Positions 46,844 to 55,361 of a stretch of 64,000 nt of DNA are shown in pieces. How positions within the stretch are numbered: the stretch's first letter is position 1; each line of letters opens with the position of its first letter. The notes under the pieces were generated by a model, which was given only the letters and a program-made list of their open reading frames with translations, searched no databases and had not been told where the DNA came from. The DNA comes from Pseudolabrys sp. (GTDB taxonomy: Bacteria > Pseudomonadota > Alphaproteobacteria > Rhizobiales > Xanthobacteraceae): the NCBI GenBank assembly GCA_022841665.1, contig JALHRB010000001.1, positions 62,001 to 126,000 on the forward strand. The letters run 5' to 3'. A program made the position numbers and the translations under genes.

Positions 46844-48657
46844 ACGACTTCGTCATCCGCTTCGCCAACGTCAACGGCTCCGGCTCGGCGTCCGCGAACG
46901 AGATGTTCGCGCGCGCCGTCATGCGCATGGGCGTGCCCGTAGCGCCGCGCAACATCTTTCCTTCCAACATCCAGGGCCTGCCGACCTGGTACGAGGTGCG
47001 CGTGTCGGAAGCCGGCCACATGGGCGCGCGCGGCGGCACCGACTTCATGGTAGCGATGAACCCGCAGACCTTCGACAAGGACATCGCCGGCATCGAGCCG
47101 GGCGGCTACCTGTTCTACGATTCCACTAAGCCCTATCCAGCGTCGAAATTCCGCGACGACATCACCGTCATCGGCATGCCGCTGACGGCGATCTGCAATC
47201 GCGAATACACCGATCCGCGCCAGCGCCAGCTGTTCAAGAACATCATCTATATCGGCGCGCTCACCGCGCTGCTCGATATGGACGTGAAGGTGGTCGAGCA
47301 ACTCATCGGCGAGCAGTACAAGGGCAAGGACAAGCTGATCGGCCCCAACATCAAGGCGCTGCACATCGGCCGCGATTACGCGATCCTCAACCTGCAATGC
47401 CCGATCGGGCTGCGGCTGAAAAATGCCGACAAGGTCGGCGACCGCATCTTCATCGAGGGCAACAATGCGGCGGCGCTCGGGGCCGTCTACGGCGGCGCCA
47501 CGGTCTGCGCCTGGTATCCGATCACGCCCTCCTCCTCGTTGGCGGACGCCTTCACCCGGCATTGCGCCAAGCTGCGCGTGGACCCGGCCACCGGCCAGGC
47601 CAAATACGCCATCATCCAGGCCGAGGACGAGCTCGCCTCCATCGGCATGGTGATCGGCGCCGGCTGGAACGGCGCGCGCGCCTTCACCGCCACCTCGGGA
47701 CCGGGCATCTCGCTGATGCAGGAGTTCATCGGGCTTTCCTACTTTGCCGAGATTCCGGCGGTGATCTTCGACGTGCAGCGCGCCGGCCCCTCGACCGGCA
47801 TGCCGACGCGCACGCAGCAGTGCGACGTCATCTCCTGCGCCTATGCCTCGCACGGCGACACCAAGCACGTGCTGCTGTTTCCCGAGGACCCGACCGAAAG
47901 CTTCGAGTTCGGCGCGCTCGCCTTCGACCTCGCCGACCGGCTGCAGACGCCGATCTTCGTCATGCTCGACCTCGACATCGGCATGAACCACCATCTGTCG
48001 AAGCCCTTCGTCTGGGACGACGCCAAGGCCTACGACCGCGGCAAGGTGATGACGGCGGAAGAACTGGAGGCCGGCAAGGAGTTCGGCCGCTATCTCGACG
48101 TCGACGGCGACGGCATCCCCTACCGCACCTATCCGGGCACGCACCCGACCAAGGGCTCGTTCTTCACCCGCGGCACCTCGCGCGACCGTTACGCCAAGTA
48201 CACGGAAGAAGGCGCGCCCTACGTCGACAACATGCAGCGGCTGATGCGCAAGTTCGACACCGCCAAGGACCTGGTGCCGCGCCCGCTGATCGCCAATTCG
48301 GGCAAGCCGACCAAATACGGCGTGATCTATTACGGCTCGACCGCGCCGGCGATGGACGAGGCGATCGCCATGATCGAGGGCCGCGGGCACGCGCTCGACC
48401 GCATGCGCATCCGCGCCTTCCCGTTCCATTCGAGCGTGAACTCCTTCGTCGCCGACCACGACTTCGTGTTCGTGGTCGAGCAGAACCGCGACGCGCAGCT
48501 GCGCTCGCTCATCGTCAACGAATGCGCCATCGATCCGGCCCGGCTCATGCCGATCCTGCATTACGACGGCACGCCGATCACGGCGCGCTTCATCGACAAG
48601 GCCATCGGCGAGCACCTCGACAAGCTCAAGGTGAAGACGATGAAGGTGACGTCGTGA
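46813..48657 (+). CDS. korA: 2-oxoacid:ferredoxin oxidoreductase, fused gamma-alpha subunit (KorA)
   Basis: 614 residues from ATG 46813; the longer frame to 46540 reads into the upstream gene's other frame. Residues 1-210 are the gamma domain (VNGSGSASANEMFARAVMRM, SEAGHMGARGGTDFMVAMNP); the rest is the alpha domain (EGNNAAALGAVYGGATVCAW, YPITPSSSLADAF, TATSGPGISLMQEFIGL). It decarboxylates a 2-oxoacid, probably 2-oxoglutarate, to acyl-CoA with TPP on KorB. The 31-bp overlap couples it to the flavoprotein gene. A 97-bp palindromic repeat separates it from korB. Confidence 0.92.
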   Translation: MPTATPISRVNDFVIRFANVNGSGSASANEMFARAVMRMGVPVAPRNIFPSNIQGLPTWYEVRVSEAGHMGARGGTDFMVAMNPQTFDKDIAGIEPGGYLFYDSTKPYPASKFRDDITVIGMPLTAICNREYTDPRQRQLFKNIIYIGALTALLDMDVKVVEQLIGEQYKGKDKLIGPNIKALHIGRDYAILNLQCPIGLRLKNADKVGDRIFIEGNNAAALGAVYGGATVCAWYPITPSSSLADAFTRHCAKLRVDPATGQAKYAIIQAEDELASIGMVIGAGWNGARAFTATSGPGISLMQEFIGLSYFAEIPAVIFDVQRAGPSTGMPTRTQQCDVISCAYASHGDTKHVLLFPEDPTESFEFGALAFDLADRLQTPIFVMLDLDIGMNHHLSKPFVWDDAKAYDRGKVMTAEELEAGKEFGRYLDVDGDGIPYRTYPGTHPTKGSFFTRGTSRDRYAKYTEEGAPYVDNMQRLMRKFDTAKDLVPRPLIANSGKPTKYGVIYYGSTAPAMDEAIAMIEGRGHALDRMRIRAFPFHSSVNSFVADHDFVFVVEQNRDAQLRSLIVNECAIDPARLMPILHYDGTPITARFIDKAIGEHLDKLKVKTMKVTS

Positions 48658-48670
48658 GAAATAGTTTGGT

Positions 48671-48767
48671 GTCATCGTCCGCGAAAGCGGACGATCCAGT
48701 AATCACAGACGCCGAAAGCTACCATCGGCGCTGCGGCGTACTGGATGCCCGCTTTCGCGGGCATGAC
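48671..48767. repeat. Palindromic intergenic repeat inside the kor operon
   Basis: Bounded by GTCATCGTCCGCG on the left and CGCGGGCATGAC on the right, with palindromes CGTCCGCGAAAGCGGACG and ATGCCCGCTTTCGCGGGCAT. Lies between korA and korB. The strong stems could cut or stabilise the operon mRNA. Confidence 0.75.
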
Positions 48768-48790
48768 AGCGAAAAGAAAGCGGCACAGAA

Positions 48791-49846
48791 ATGACCTACC
48801 TGGCCAAGCCCAAATTCCACCATCCCGAGCTGCCGAAGAACGCGCTCGGCTACACCCACCGCGACTATGAGGGCACGGTCTCGACCTTGTGCGCCGGCTG
48901 CGGGCACGACTCGATCACCGGCGCGATCATCCAGGCCTGCTTCGAACTGTCGATCGAGCCGCACCGGGTGGCCAAGATTTCCGGCATCGGCTGCTCGTCG
49001 AAGACGCCGACCTACTTTCTCGGCAATTCGCACGGCTTCAACTCGGTGCACGGGCGCATGCCGTCGGTGCTGACCGGCGCCAACTTGGCCAACCGGGACC
49101 TCATTTATCTCGGCGTGTCGGGCGACGGCGATTCCGCCTCGATCGGCTTCGGCCAATTCGCCCATGCCATCCGCCGCGGCGTCAACATGGCCTATATCGT
49201 CGAGAACAACGGCGTGTACGGCCTGACCAAAGGCCAGTTCTCGGCCACCGCCGACCGCGGCTCCAAGTCGAAGCGCGGCGTCACCAACACCGACAATTCC
49301 ATCGATCTTGCGGCCATCGCCCTGCAGCTCGGCGCCACCTTCGTCGCCCGCTCCTTCTCCGGCGACAAGCAGCAGCTCATCCCGATCATCAAGGCGGCGA
49401 TCGCGCACAAGGGCGCGGCCTTCATCGACGTGATCTCGCCTTGCGTCGCCTTCAACAACCACGCCGGCTCGACCAAGAGCTTCGACTTCGTGCGCGAGCA
49501 CAACGAGGCGGTGAACCGGCTCGATTTCATGCCGAGCCGCATGCCGATCGAGATCAAATACGAAGCCGGCACGGTCGAGGTGGTGGAGCAGCACGACGGC
49601 TCCAAGCTCGCGCTGCGCAAGCTCGCCGCCGACTATGAACTCAACGACCGCACCGCCGCGCTCGGCTTCCTGCAGCAGCAGGCGGCCAAGGGCCAGATCG
49701 TCACCGGGCTCCTCTATGTCGACGCGGATGCCGAAGACCTGCACGCGCATCTCAAGACGGTGGACGTGCCGCTCAATGCGCTCACCGAAAAGGATCTGTG
49801 CCCCGGGCAGTCGGCGCTCGACAAGATCAACGCGGGGCTGCGCTAG
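48791..49846 (+). CDS. korB: 2-oxoacid:ferredoxin oxidoreductase beta subunit (KorB)
   Basis: 351 residues. All four cluster cysteines of the beta subunit are visible: CAGCGHD near residue 36, GIGCSSKTPTYF and SPCVAFNNH. The TPP motif is VSGDGDSASIGFGQFAHAIR with ENNGVYGLTKGQ. It holds TPP and one 4Fe-4S cluster and completes the decarboxylase. ATG 48791 is placed 24 bp past the repeat. It is directly followed by an aldo/keto reductase starting one base after the stop. Confidence 0.94.
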   Translation: MTYLAKPKFHHPELPKNALGYTHRDYEGTVSTLCAGCGHDSITGAIIQACFELSIEPHRVAKISGIGCSSKTPTYFLGNSHGFNSVHGRMPSVLTGANLANRDLIYLGVSGDGDSASIGFGQFAHAIRRGVNMAYIVENNGVYGLTKGQFSATADRGSKSKRGVTNTDNSIDLAAIALQLGATFVARSFSGDKQQLIPIIKAAIAHKGAAFIDVISPCVAFNNHAGSTKSFDFVREHNEAVNRLDFMPSRMPIEIKYEAGTVEVVEQHDGSKLALRKLAADYELNDRTAALGFLQQQAAKGQIVTGLLYVDADAEDLHAHLKTVDVPLNALTEKDLCPGQSALDKINAGLR

Positions 49847-50794
49847 TTGGACTTCCGTCCCCTCGGCCGCTCGGGCCTGCGCATCGCCCCGCTGGTGCTG
49901 GGCGGCAATGTGTTCGGCTGGACCGCCGACGAGAGGACGTCCTTCGCCATCCTGGACGCCTTCGTCGACGCCGGCTTCAACGCAGTCGACACCGCCGACA
50001 GCTATTCGAGCTGGGTGAAAGGCCATAAGGGCGGCGAGTCCGAGACCGTCCTCGGCGCCTGGTTCAAGGCGTCCGGCAAGCGCGACCGGGTCGTGCTGGC
50101 CACCAAGGTCGGCGAGGACATGGGCGAAGGCCGCTCGCTCAGGAAGGATTACATCCTGCGCGCCTGCGAGGCCTCGTTGAAGCGCCTGCAGACCGACCGC
50201 ATCGACCTCTACCAGACCCATTTCGACGACGAGGTCACGCCGGTCGAGGAGACGCTGTCGGCCTACGATACGCTGATCAAGCAGGGCAAGGTGCGCGCTA
50301 TCGGGGTTTCCAACCTGAGCCCGGCGCGGGTCAAAGCCTCGCTTGCGGCGAGCAAGACACTCGGCCTGCCGCGCTACGAGAGCCTGCAGCCGCTCTACAA
50401 TCTGGTCGAGCGGGCAAAGTTCGAAACCGAATATGCGCCGCTGGCGCGCGCGGAAGGGCTTGCCGTCATTCCCTACTGGTCGCTCGCCGCCGGCTTCCTC
50501 ACCGGCAAGTACCGCACGGCGGACGACGCCGCGAAAAATGCCGCGCGCGGCGGCAGGGTGAAGAACTATCTCAACCCGCGCGGGCTCGCGGTCCTGGCGG
50601 CGCTCGACGCGGTGGCCGCGCGTCACCGGGCGACGCCGGCGCAGGTTGCGCTCGCCTGGCTGATCGCACGGCCGGAGGTGACGGCGCCGATCGCGAGCGC
50701 GACCAGCCTGGCGCAGCTTGCTGAACTCCTGAAGGCGCCGGGCCTGAAATTGTCGGGCGAGGACATTGCCGCGCTCGACACGGCGAGCGCCTGA
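49847..50794 (+). CDS. Aldo/keto reductase (YajO/Tas-like group)
   Basis: 315 residues starting at a TTG that touches the korB stop (MDFRPLGRSGLRIAPLVLGG). AKR residues: AVDTADSYSSW, LATKV, YQTHFDDE and IGVSNLS. The end carries ATPAQVALAWLIARPEVTAP. It may be co-translated with korB, yet its enzyme type gives no functional link. Distant from the two reductases at 1915-3566. Confidence 0.9.
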   Translation: MDFRPLGRSGLRIAPLVLGGNVFGWTADERTSFAILDAFVDAGFNAVDTADSYSSWVKGHKGGESETVLGAWFKASGKRDRVVLATKVGEDMGEGRSLRKDYILRACEASLKRLQTDRIDLYQTHFDDEVTPVEETLSAYDTLIKQGKVRAIGVSNLSPARVKASLAASKTLGLPRYESLQPLYNLVERAKFETEYAPLARAEGLAVIPYWSLAAGFLTGKYRTADDAAKNAARGGRVKNYLNPRGLAVLAALDAVAARHRATPAQVALAWLIARPEVTAPIASATSLAQLAELLKAPGLKLSGEDIAALDTASA

Positions 50795-50797
50795 GGC

Positions 50798-51988
50798 TCA
50801 ATCGAGCTTGCGCGCCATCACCTTGTCGCGGCCGGCGCGTTTGGCCTCGTACAAGAGCTTGTCGGCGAGCGCGACCAGCGCGCCCGGCTGACGGCCGTCG
50901 AAATCCTCGACCGTGGCGGCGCCGATGCTGACGGTCAGCCGCCCGCGCGACTCCAGCGCCGGGTGCAGGATGTCGGCCTTGGCCAAGACGGCGGCGAGCT
51001 TGTCCGCCACGGCGTGCGCGCCGGCCTCACCGATCTCCGGCAGCAGGCAGACGAACTCCTCGCCGCCGTAACGCGCGACCAGATCGCCGGGCCGTCCCAC
51101 GCTGTCGAGCAACAGCCGCGCCACCCGGCGCAGGCACTCGTCGCCCTGCACGTGTCCGCAATGATCGTTGTAGGCCTTGAAGTGGTCGACGTCGATCATC
51201 AGCAGCGACAACGGCTTGCCCGAGCGGCTGCAGCGGCGCCATTCGCGGTCGAGCGCGTCGTCGAAACGGCGGCGGTTGCCGATGCCGGTCATCGAATCGG
51301 TGGACAGCAGCTCCTTGAGCATCAGGCTCTGCGCGTATTGCACGCGCTGGCTGCGCTGCAAGGAATTGGCGGCGATGAAGCCGAGCGCATTGGCGAACAA
51401 CAGCCACACGGCGGCGCGGCCGGCGTGCTCGATCGGCTGCTGGCCGGCCTGCAATATCGCCCACCAGCCCCAGGCGACCACCGAGAAGGCGCAGGCCAGC
51501 GCAACCGCGGTGACGAAGCGCACCGGCAAGTACAGGTAGATGACGAACACCATGCCGACCATCAAGGTCGGCCACATGGTGGCCATGACAGGGTGCAGCG
51601 TCACCATGATGAGCCGCATGACCGTGCCGACTGAAATGGCCGCGACCAGCGCCCATTCCAGTGAATAGGGCGAACGCAAGCGCCGGACGACGATTATGCC
51701 GAGCCACGGCAGCCAGATTGCGAGAAAGGGCGGCAACAGCGCGTCGAATGTGCTGCTTCCGGTGCGATAGGAATGCAGCTGGACGAGAAAATTCAGGCAG
51801 CCGGCGCCCGACGCCAAGCCCATCAAGACAAAGGCGCGGCGCCGATCCTCGGAAAACCGGTCGGCCCGGTAGTCCTGCTCGGTTTGCGGATCGACGAGGC
51901 GCGCCGTCCAGCGCATCACCGCGACCGGCTCTAGGTCCGGTGTGCGGCGATGGCGATAGCCGTCATAGACGCTGGTTCGCGTGTCCAT
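50798..51988 (-). CDS. Membrane diguanylate cyclase (GGDEF)
   Basis: 396 residues from ATG 51986-51988; a longer frame is open to 52033. Six or so membrane segments in the first 210 residues (AFVLMGLASGAGCLNFLVQL, LVGMVFVIYLYLPVRFVTAV), then SLLMIDVDHFKAYNDHCGHV, ARYGGEEFVCLLPE (GGEEF), and TVSIGAATV. The domain is complete, so an active cyclase is expected, and the first part may sense a membrane signal. Converges on the aldo/keto reductase gene. Confidence 0.93.
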   Translation of the reverse strand: MDTRTSVYDGYRHRRTPDLEPVAVMRWTARLVDPQTEQDYRADRFSEDRRRAFVLMGLASGAGCLNFLVQLHSYRTGSSTFDALLPPFLAIWLPWLGIIVVRRLRSPYSLEWALVAAISVGTVMRLIMVTLHPVMATMWPTLMVGMVFVIYLYLPVRFVTAVALACAFSVVAWGWWAILQAGQQPIEHAGRAAVWLLFANALGFIAANSLQRSQRVQYAQSLMLKELLSTDSMTGIGNRRRFDDALDREWRRCSRSGKPLSLLMIDVDHFKAYNDHCGHVQGDECLRRVARLLLDSVGRPGDLVARYGGEEFVCLLPEIGEAGAHAVADKLAAVLAKADILHPALESRGRLTVSIGAATVEDFDGRQPGALVALADKLLYEAKRAGRDKVMARKLD

Positions 51989-52191
51989 GGTCCGATTCGG
52001 GGGAAACAAGGCGGAACTATAGACACGCAACATTGCGAAAGCCCTAGGCAGTCACCGCCGTAATTAACAGACTTTTTCTGAAAAACTGCGCTGGCGTGGC
52101 GTTTCAGGGCATCGCCGGCGGCGGCCTGCGTGGGCCCAAGAACGTTGTTCCCGCGCGGGAACTCTGCCCGGCGGCAGGCGTTCAGCCCTCC

Positions 52192-53037
52192 ATGGCCACC
52201 CGCACAGCATCCCGAAAAGCCAAATCCGGCGCCGCCAAGGGCATCACCGAAGGTGAAGTGCACGACATCGAGGAATTGTCGACGCCGCGCACGCCGGTGA
52301 TCTACGAGGTCGTGCGCCGGCTCGGCGAAGAGGAGATGGAGCGCCCCCCGATTTCGCTGTGGTGGTCGGGCGTCGCGGCTGGCCTGTCCATCAGCTTCTC
52401 GCTCTTGGCGCAGGCGATCCTGACGCAGCACCTGCCGGATGCCTCGTGGCGCGTGCTGGTCACGAGCCTCGGCTACAGCGTCGGCTTCCTGATGGTCATC
52501 CTCGGCCGCCAGCAGCTCTTCACCGAGAGCACGATCACAGCGGTGCTGCCGGTGCTGAAGGACCTCAACGCCGGCAATGTCTGGCGCATGGTGCGGCTGT
52601 GGGCGATCGTGCTCACCGCCAACCTCGCGGGCACGTTGTTCGCGTCCGTCTTCGTCACCTATTTCCCGACGGTGCCGGCGGAACTGCGGGATGGCATGCT
52701 CGACATCAGCCGCGAGCTGACCGAAGTCGGCTGGTGGCAAATGCTGTTCCGCGGGATCGCGTCCGGCTTCCTGATCGCCGCCATGGTGTGGATGCTGCCG
52801 ACCGCCGAGAACGCCAAATTCGCGGTAATCACGCTGATGACCTGGCTGATCGCGGTCGGCGGCTTCACGCACATCGTCGCCGGCAGCATGGAAGCCTGGC
52901 TCTTGGTGCTGGCGGGCGACTGGGCCTTGTGGCAGATGGCGGCGCAATTCTTCGTGCCGGTGCTGATCGGCAACATGATCGGCGGCACCGCGCTGTTTGC
53001 GCTGATCTCCTACGCGCAGGTGATGGAAGAGATTTGA
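52192..53037 (+). CDS. Formate/nitrite transporter (FNT) family channel
   Basis: 281 residues from ATG 52192; the frame is open to 52096 but the longer start is unlikely. Six membrane helices: ISLWWSGVAAGLSISFSLLA, GRQQLFTESTITAVLPVL, LWAIVLTANLAGTLFASV, FRGIASGFLIAAMVWMLP, WLIAVGGFTHIVAGSMEA and VPVLIGNMIGGTALFALI. The blocks FTES, NLAGT and GNMIGG fit the FNT family, nearest YfdC-type members. Substrate unknown; the basic N-terminus is long. Confidence 0.9.
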   Translation: MATRTASRKAKSGAAKGITEGEVHDIEELSTPRTPVIYEVVRRLGEEEMERPPISLWWSGVAAGLSISFSLLAQAILTQHLPDASWRVLVTSLGYSVGFLMVILGRQQLFTESTITAVLPVLKDLNAGNVWRMVRLWAIVLTANLAGTLFASVFVTYFPTVPAELRDGMLDISRELTEVGWWQMLFRGIASGFLIAAMVWMLPTAENAKFAVITLMTWLIAVGGFTHIVAGSMEAWLLVLAGDWALWQMAAQFFVPVLIGNMIGGTALFALISYAQVMEEI

Positions 53038-53060
53038 GACGGCGCAGACGGCCTTTCCGT

Positions 53061-53174
53061 TCCCTCCCCCTGAAAGGGGGAGGGTCAGGGAGGGGGTCAT
53101 TGCACGAGATTGACAGAGACCCCCACCCGCTCGTCGCTGCGCGACGAGCGGCCTCCCCCTTTCAGGGGGAGGTA
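53061..53174. repeat. Inverted intergenic repeat (CCTCCCCC type)
   Basis: TCCCTCCCCCTGAAAGGGGG on the left and CCCCCTTTCAGGGGGAGG on the right are complementary; an inner GCTCGTCGCTGCGCGACGAGC hairpin lies at the middle. Between two convergent genes, so it may also end transcription. Confidence 0.65.
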
Positions 53175-53181
53175 AGAGCCA

Positions 53182-53577
53182 TCACTGATTGACGCAGGAG
53201 CCGATATAGCCGGTGCGGTCGCCGGCGTCGGCGCCGTAGCTACCTGCCTGATGATGACAGCGCGCGGCGCGATCCTGAAAGGTCTCGCGGCCGCCCGGGC
53301 CCGCGGGCGACACCGCCGGCATGTTGGGCAGCAGGCGTCCGGTCTGCGGCACGTAGATCGGCGGCGGCGGCACGGCGATGCGCGGCTGCGCGGGCGACGG
53401 CCTGACGGTGTTGGGGCGTTGCGGCGTGCCCGCAGGCGATTTGTATTTCGGCGCCAGCCACGGCTCGGGCCGCATGATGTCGGGGACGCCGTCGTCGTTG
53501 GATTGCGCGCGCGCCGGCAATGCCGACGCGAGCAACGTCAGCGCGGCAAAAGCGACGAGCGGTAGACGGCGCACCAT
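53182..53577 (-). CDS. Hypothetical periplasmic Pro-rich protein
   Basis: 131 residues with a signal peptide (LPLVAFAALTLLASALPARA). The mature part is Pro-rich (KSPAGTPQRPNTVRPSPAQP, PPPPIYVPQTGRLLPNMP), then ends in a Cys-containing stretch (AARCHHQAGSYG, TGYIGSCVNQ). No known domain. It is 31 bp downstream of the rluA-like gene and reads the same way, so may share its transcript. Confidence 0.75.
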   Translation of the reverse strand: MVRRLPLVAFAALTLLASALPARAQSNDDGVPDIMRPEPWLAPKYKSPAGTPQRPNTVRPSPAQPRIAVPPPPIYVPQTGRLLPNMPAVSPAGPGGRETFQDRAARCHHQAGSYGADAGDRTGYIGSCVNQ

Positions 53578-53608
53578 AGCCTTAGATATGCGCCCGGGAC
53601 CACCGCGG

Positions 53609-54997
53609 CTACTCCTCCTCCGGCGCGTCCTCGATGGGATCGTAGCGCGTGGCGTCGAAGCCGAGCAGGTTCCACGACTGCTCCATGTGCGGCGGCAGCG
53701 GCGCCGAGACGTCGATCACGCCGCCGCGCGGATGCGGCACGGCGATGCGGCGCGCCAGCAAATGCAGCTTGTTCTGGATGCCGCCCGGAAATTCCCAGTT
53801 CTCGATGTTGAAATATTTCGGATCGCCCACGATCGGATTGCCGACATGCGCCATGTGCGCGCGCAATTGGTGGGTGCGGCCGGTGACCGGCTTGAGCGAC
53901 AGCCAGGCGAGCTTCTGCGCCGCGGTCTCTACCACTGCGTAGTAAGTGACGGCGTGCACGGCGTCCTTCTCGCCATGCGCGGCGACGCGCATGAACGAGT
54001 CCTCTTCGACCTCCTGCTTGGCCAAGTAAGTCGAGATGCGGCCCTGGCGCGGCTTGGGCACGCCGGCGACCAGCGCCCAGTAGATCTTGCGCGCCGAGCG
54101 CGAGCGGAAGGTCTTGGCGAGCGCGGCGGCGGCAAAGCGCGTCTTGGCAATGAGCAGGCAGCCGGCGGTATCCTTGTCGAGCCGGTGCACGAGGCGCGGG
54201 CGCTGCGCATCCGGGTGCGAACCGCGCAAGGCGCCGAGCATGCCGTCGATGTGACGGTGCGTGCCGGAGCCGCCCTGCACGGCCAACCCCATCGGCTTGT
54301 TGAGCACCATCACGTCGTCGTCTTCGTAGAGCACGATCGACTTGATGAAGGCGCGGTCCTGCTGCGCCTGCGGCGCGTCGGGGCGCGGCGGCGGCGCGGT
54401 CACCTGCAGCGGCGGGATGCGCACCGATTGCCCTGCTTCGAGGCGCGCCTTCGGCTCGGTGCGCTTGCCGTTCACGCGCACCTCGCCTTTGCGGATGATG
54501 CGCTGGATGTGGCTGAACGACAGGCCGGGGAAGCGCGCCTCGAAGAAGCGGTCGACGCGCATGTTGGTCTCGTCGGGAGCGACGGTGACGGTCTGGACCT
54601 TGGTGGCTTCTTTCAGCGCCTGCGAGATCACCGGCGGAGGCGGGGCCGCCGGCGGCATGGCCCGCTCCGCGCGCGCGAACGAGGCATGGCCGCCGGAGCG
54701 GCCCTTGGCGCGCGCCGGACGGCCCTGCCCTTCGCGCGTCGGATAAAGGCGGGCACGCGTGCCGTCGCCCTTGGGCGCGCGCGGAGCGTCGTCGCCGCGA
54801 AACTTGGCGCCGCCGACCTTGCCGCGGCCGCCGGCCTTGGCGGCGCGGGTCTCGCCGAACGAGGAGGCCCGCTCGTCGCGGTCATGCCGTCCCGGGCGAC
54901 CGGCGCGGCCGTACGCACGCTCGCCATGGCGCGGGCCGGGCCGCTGTTTGCCGCCGCCGGGCTGCCGGGGGCCTTTTCCGCCGCGTTTCATCCGCAT
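53609..54997 (-). CDS. RluA-family pseudouridine synthase with basic N-terminal extension
   Basis: 462 residues from ATG 54995-54997. The first 110 residues are Arg/Gly-rich and disordered, likely RNA-binding. An S4 domain follows (MRVDRFFEARFPGLSFSHIQ, RIIRKGEVRVNGKRTEPKAR), then the synthase with PRLVHRLDKDTAGCLLIAKT (catalytic Asp in HRLDKDT) and LKPVTGRTHQLRAHM. It isomerises uridine in 23S rRNA; RluC is the nearest type. The gene sits in the rarA operon with a 10-bp gap. Confidence 0.92.
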   Translation of the reverse strand: MRMKRGGKGPRQPGGGKQRPGPRHGERAYGRAGRPGRHDRDERASSFGETRAAKAGGRGKVGGAKFRGDDAPRAPKGDGTRARLYPTREGQGRPARAKGRSGGHASFARAERAMPPAAPPPPVISQALKEATKVQTVTVAPDETNMRVDRFFEARFPGLSFSHIQRIIRKGEVRVNGKRTEPKARLEAGQSVRIPPLQVTAPPPRPDAPQAQQDRAFIKSIVLYEDDDVMVLNKPMGLAVQGGSGTHRHIDGMLGALRGSHPDAQRPRLVHRLDKDTAGCLLIAKTRFAAAALAKTFRSRSARKIYWALVAGVPKPRQGRISTYLAKQEVEEDSFMRVAAHGEKDAVHAVTYYAVVETAAQKLAWLSLKPVTGRTHQLRAHMAHVGNPIVGDPKYFNIENWEFPGGIQNKLHLLARRIAVPHPRGGVIDVSAPLPPHMEQSWNLLGFDATRYDPIEDAPEEE

Positions 54998-55007
54998 ACT
55001 CGTTTCA

Positions 55008-55361
55008 TCATTGGCACCGCTTGAGGTCGCCGGAGCGCACGCGGTCCCAGCGCAGCTCCAGCTTGCCGGCGTGCGGTCGCAGCGAGACCGGCACCGAGCG
55101 CTCGCCGTCGGCGCCCCAGCATTGCGCCTGGATGTGCACGGTATCGCCGGTTTTGTACATGCGCGCGATGCGGCAGGACTGCGTGCGCCAGCGCACCGCA
55201 TAGTCGGTGACCACCAGCGGCGCGTTGTCGCTGAAGAAGTAGGCCGAACAGGCGGCCGGATCGCTCGCCCAGCGGCCGGTGACGGATTCGGCGGCGCCGG
55301 CCGGCGCCACCAGCGCCGCCCCCAAAACAAAAAGAACCGGCAAATGCCGGAGACCCGTCAT
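55008..55361 (-). CDS. Hypothetical exported protein
   Basis: 117 residues from ATG 55359-55361 with a signal peptide (LRHLPVLFVLGAALVAPAGA). The mature region has four Cys (PAACSAYFF, TQSCRIARMY, AQCWGADG, LKRCQ), suggesting disulphides in the periplasm. No family recognised. Its ATG overlaps the rarA stop by four bases and it ends 10 bp before the pseudouridine synthase gene. Confidence 0.8.
   Translation of the reverse strand: MTGLRHLPVLFVLGAALVAPAGAAESVTGRWASDPAACSAYFFSDNAPLVVTDYAVRWRTQSCRIARMYKTGDTVHIQAQCWGADGERSVPVSLRPHAGKLELRWDRVRSGDLKRCQ

Noticed and set aside
44903-50626. Three long minus-strand open frames opposite the kor operon (44903-46801, 46666-48675, 48719-50626)
   Set aside because: Antisense to well-matched oxidoreductase genes; rich in His, Asp and Arg with no fold signal.
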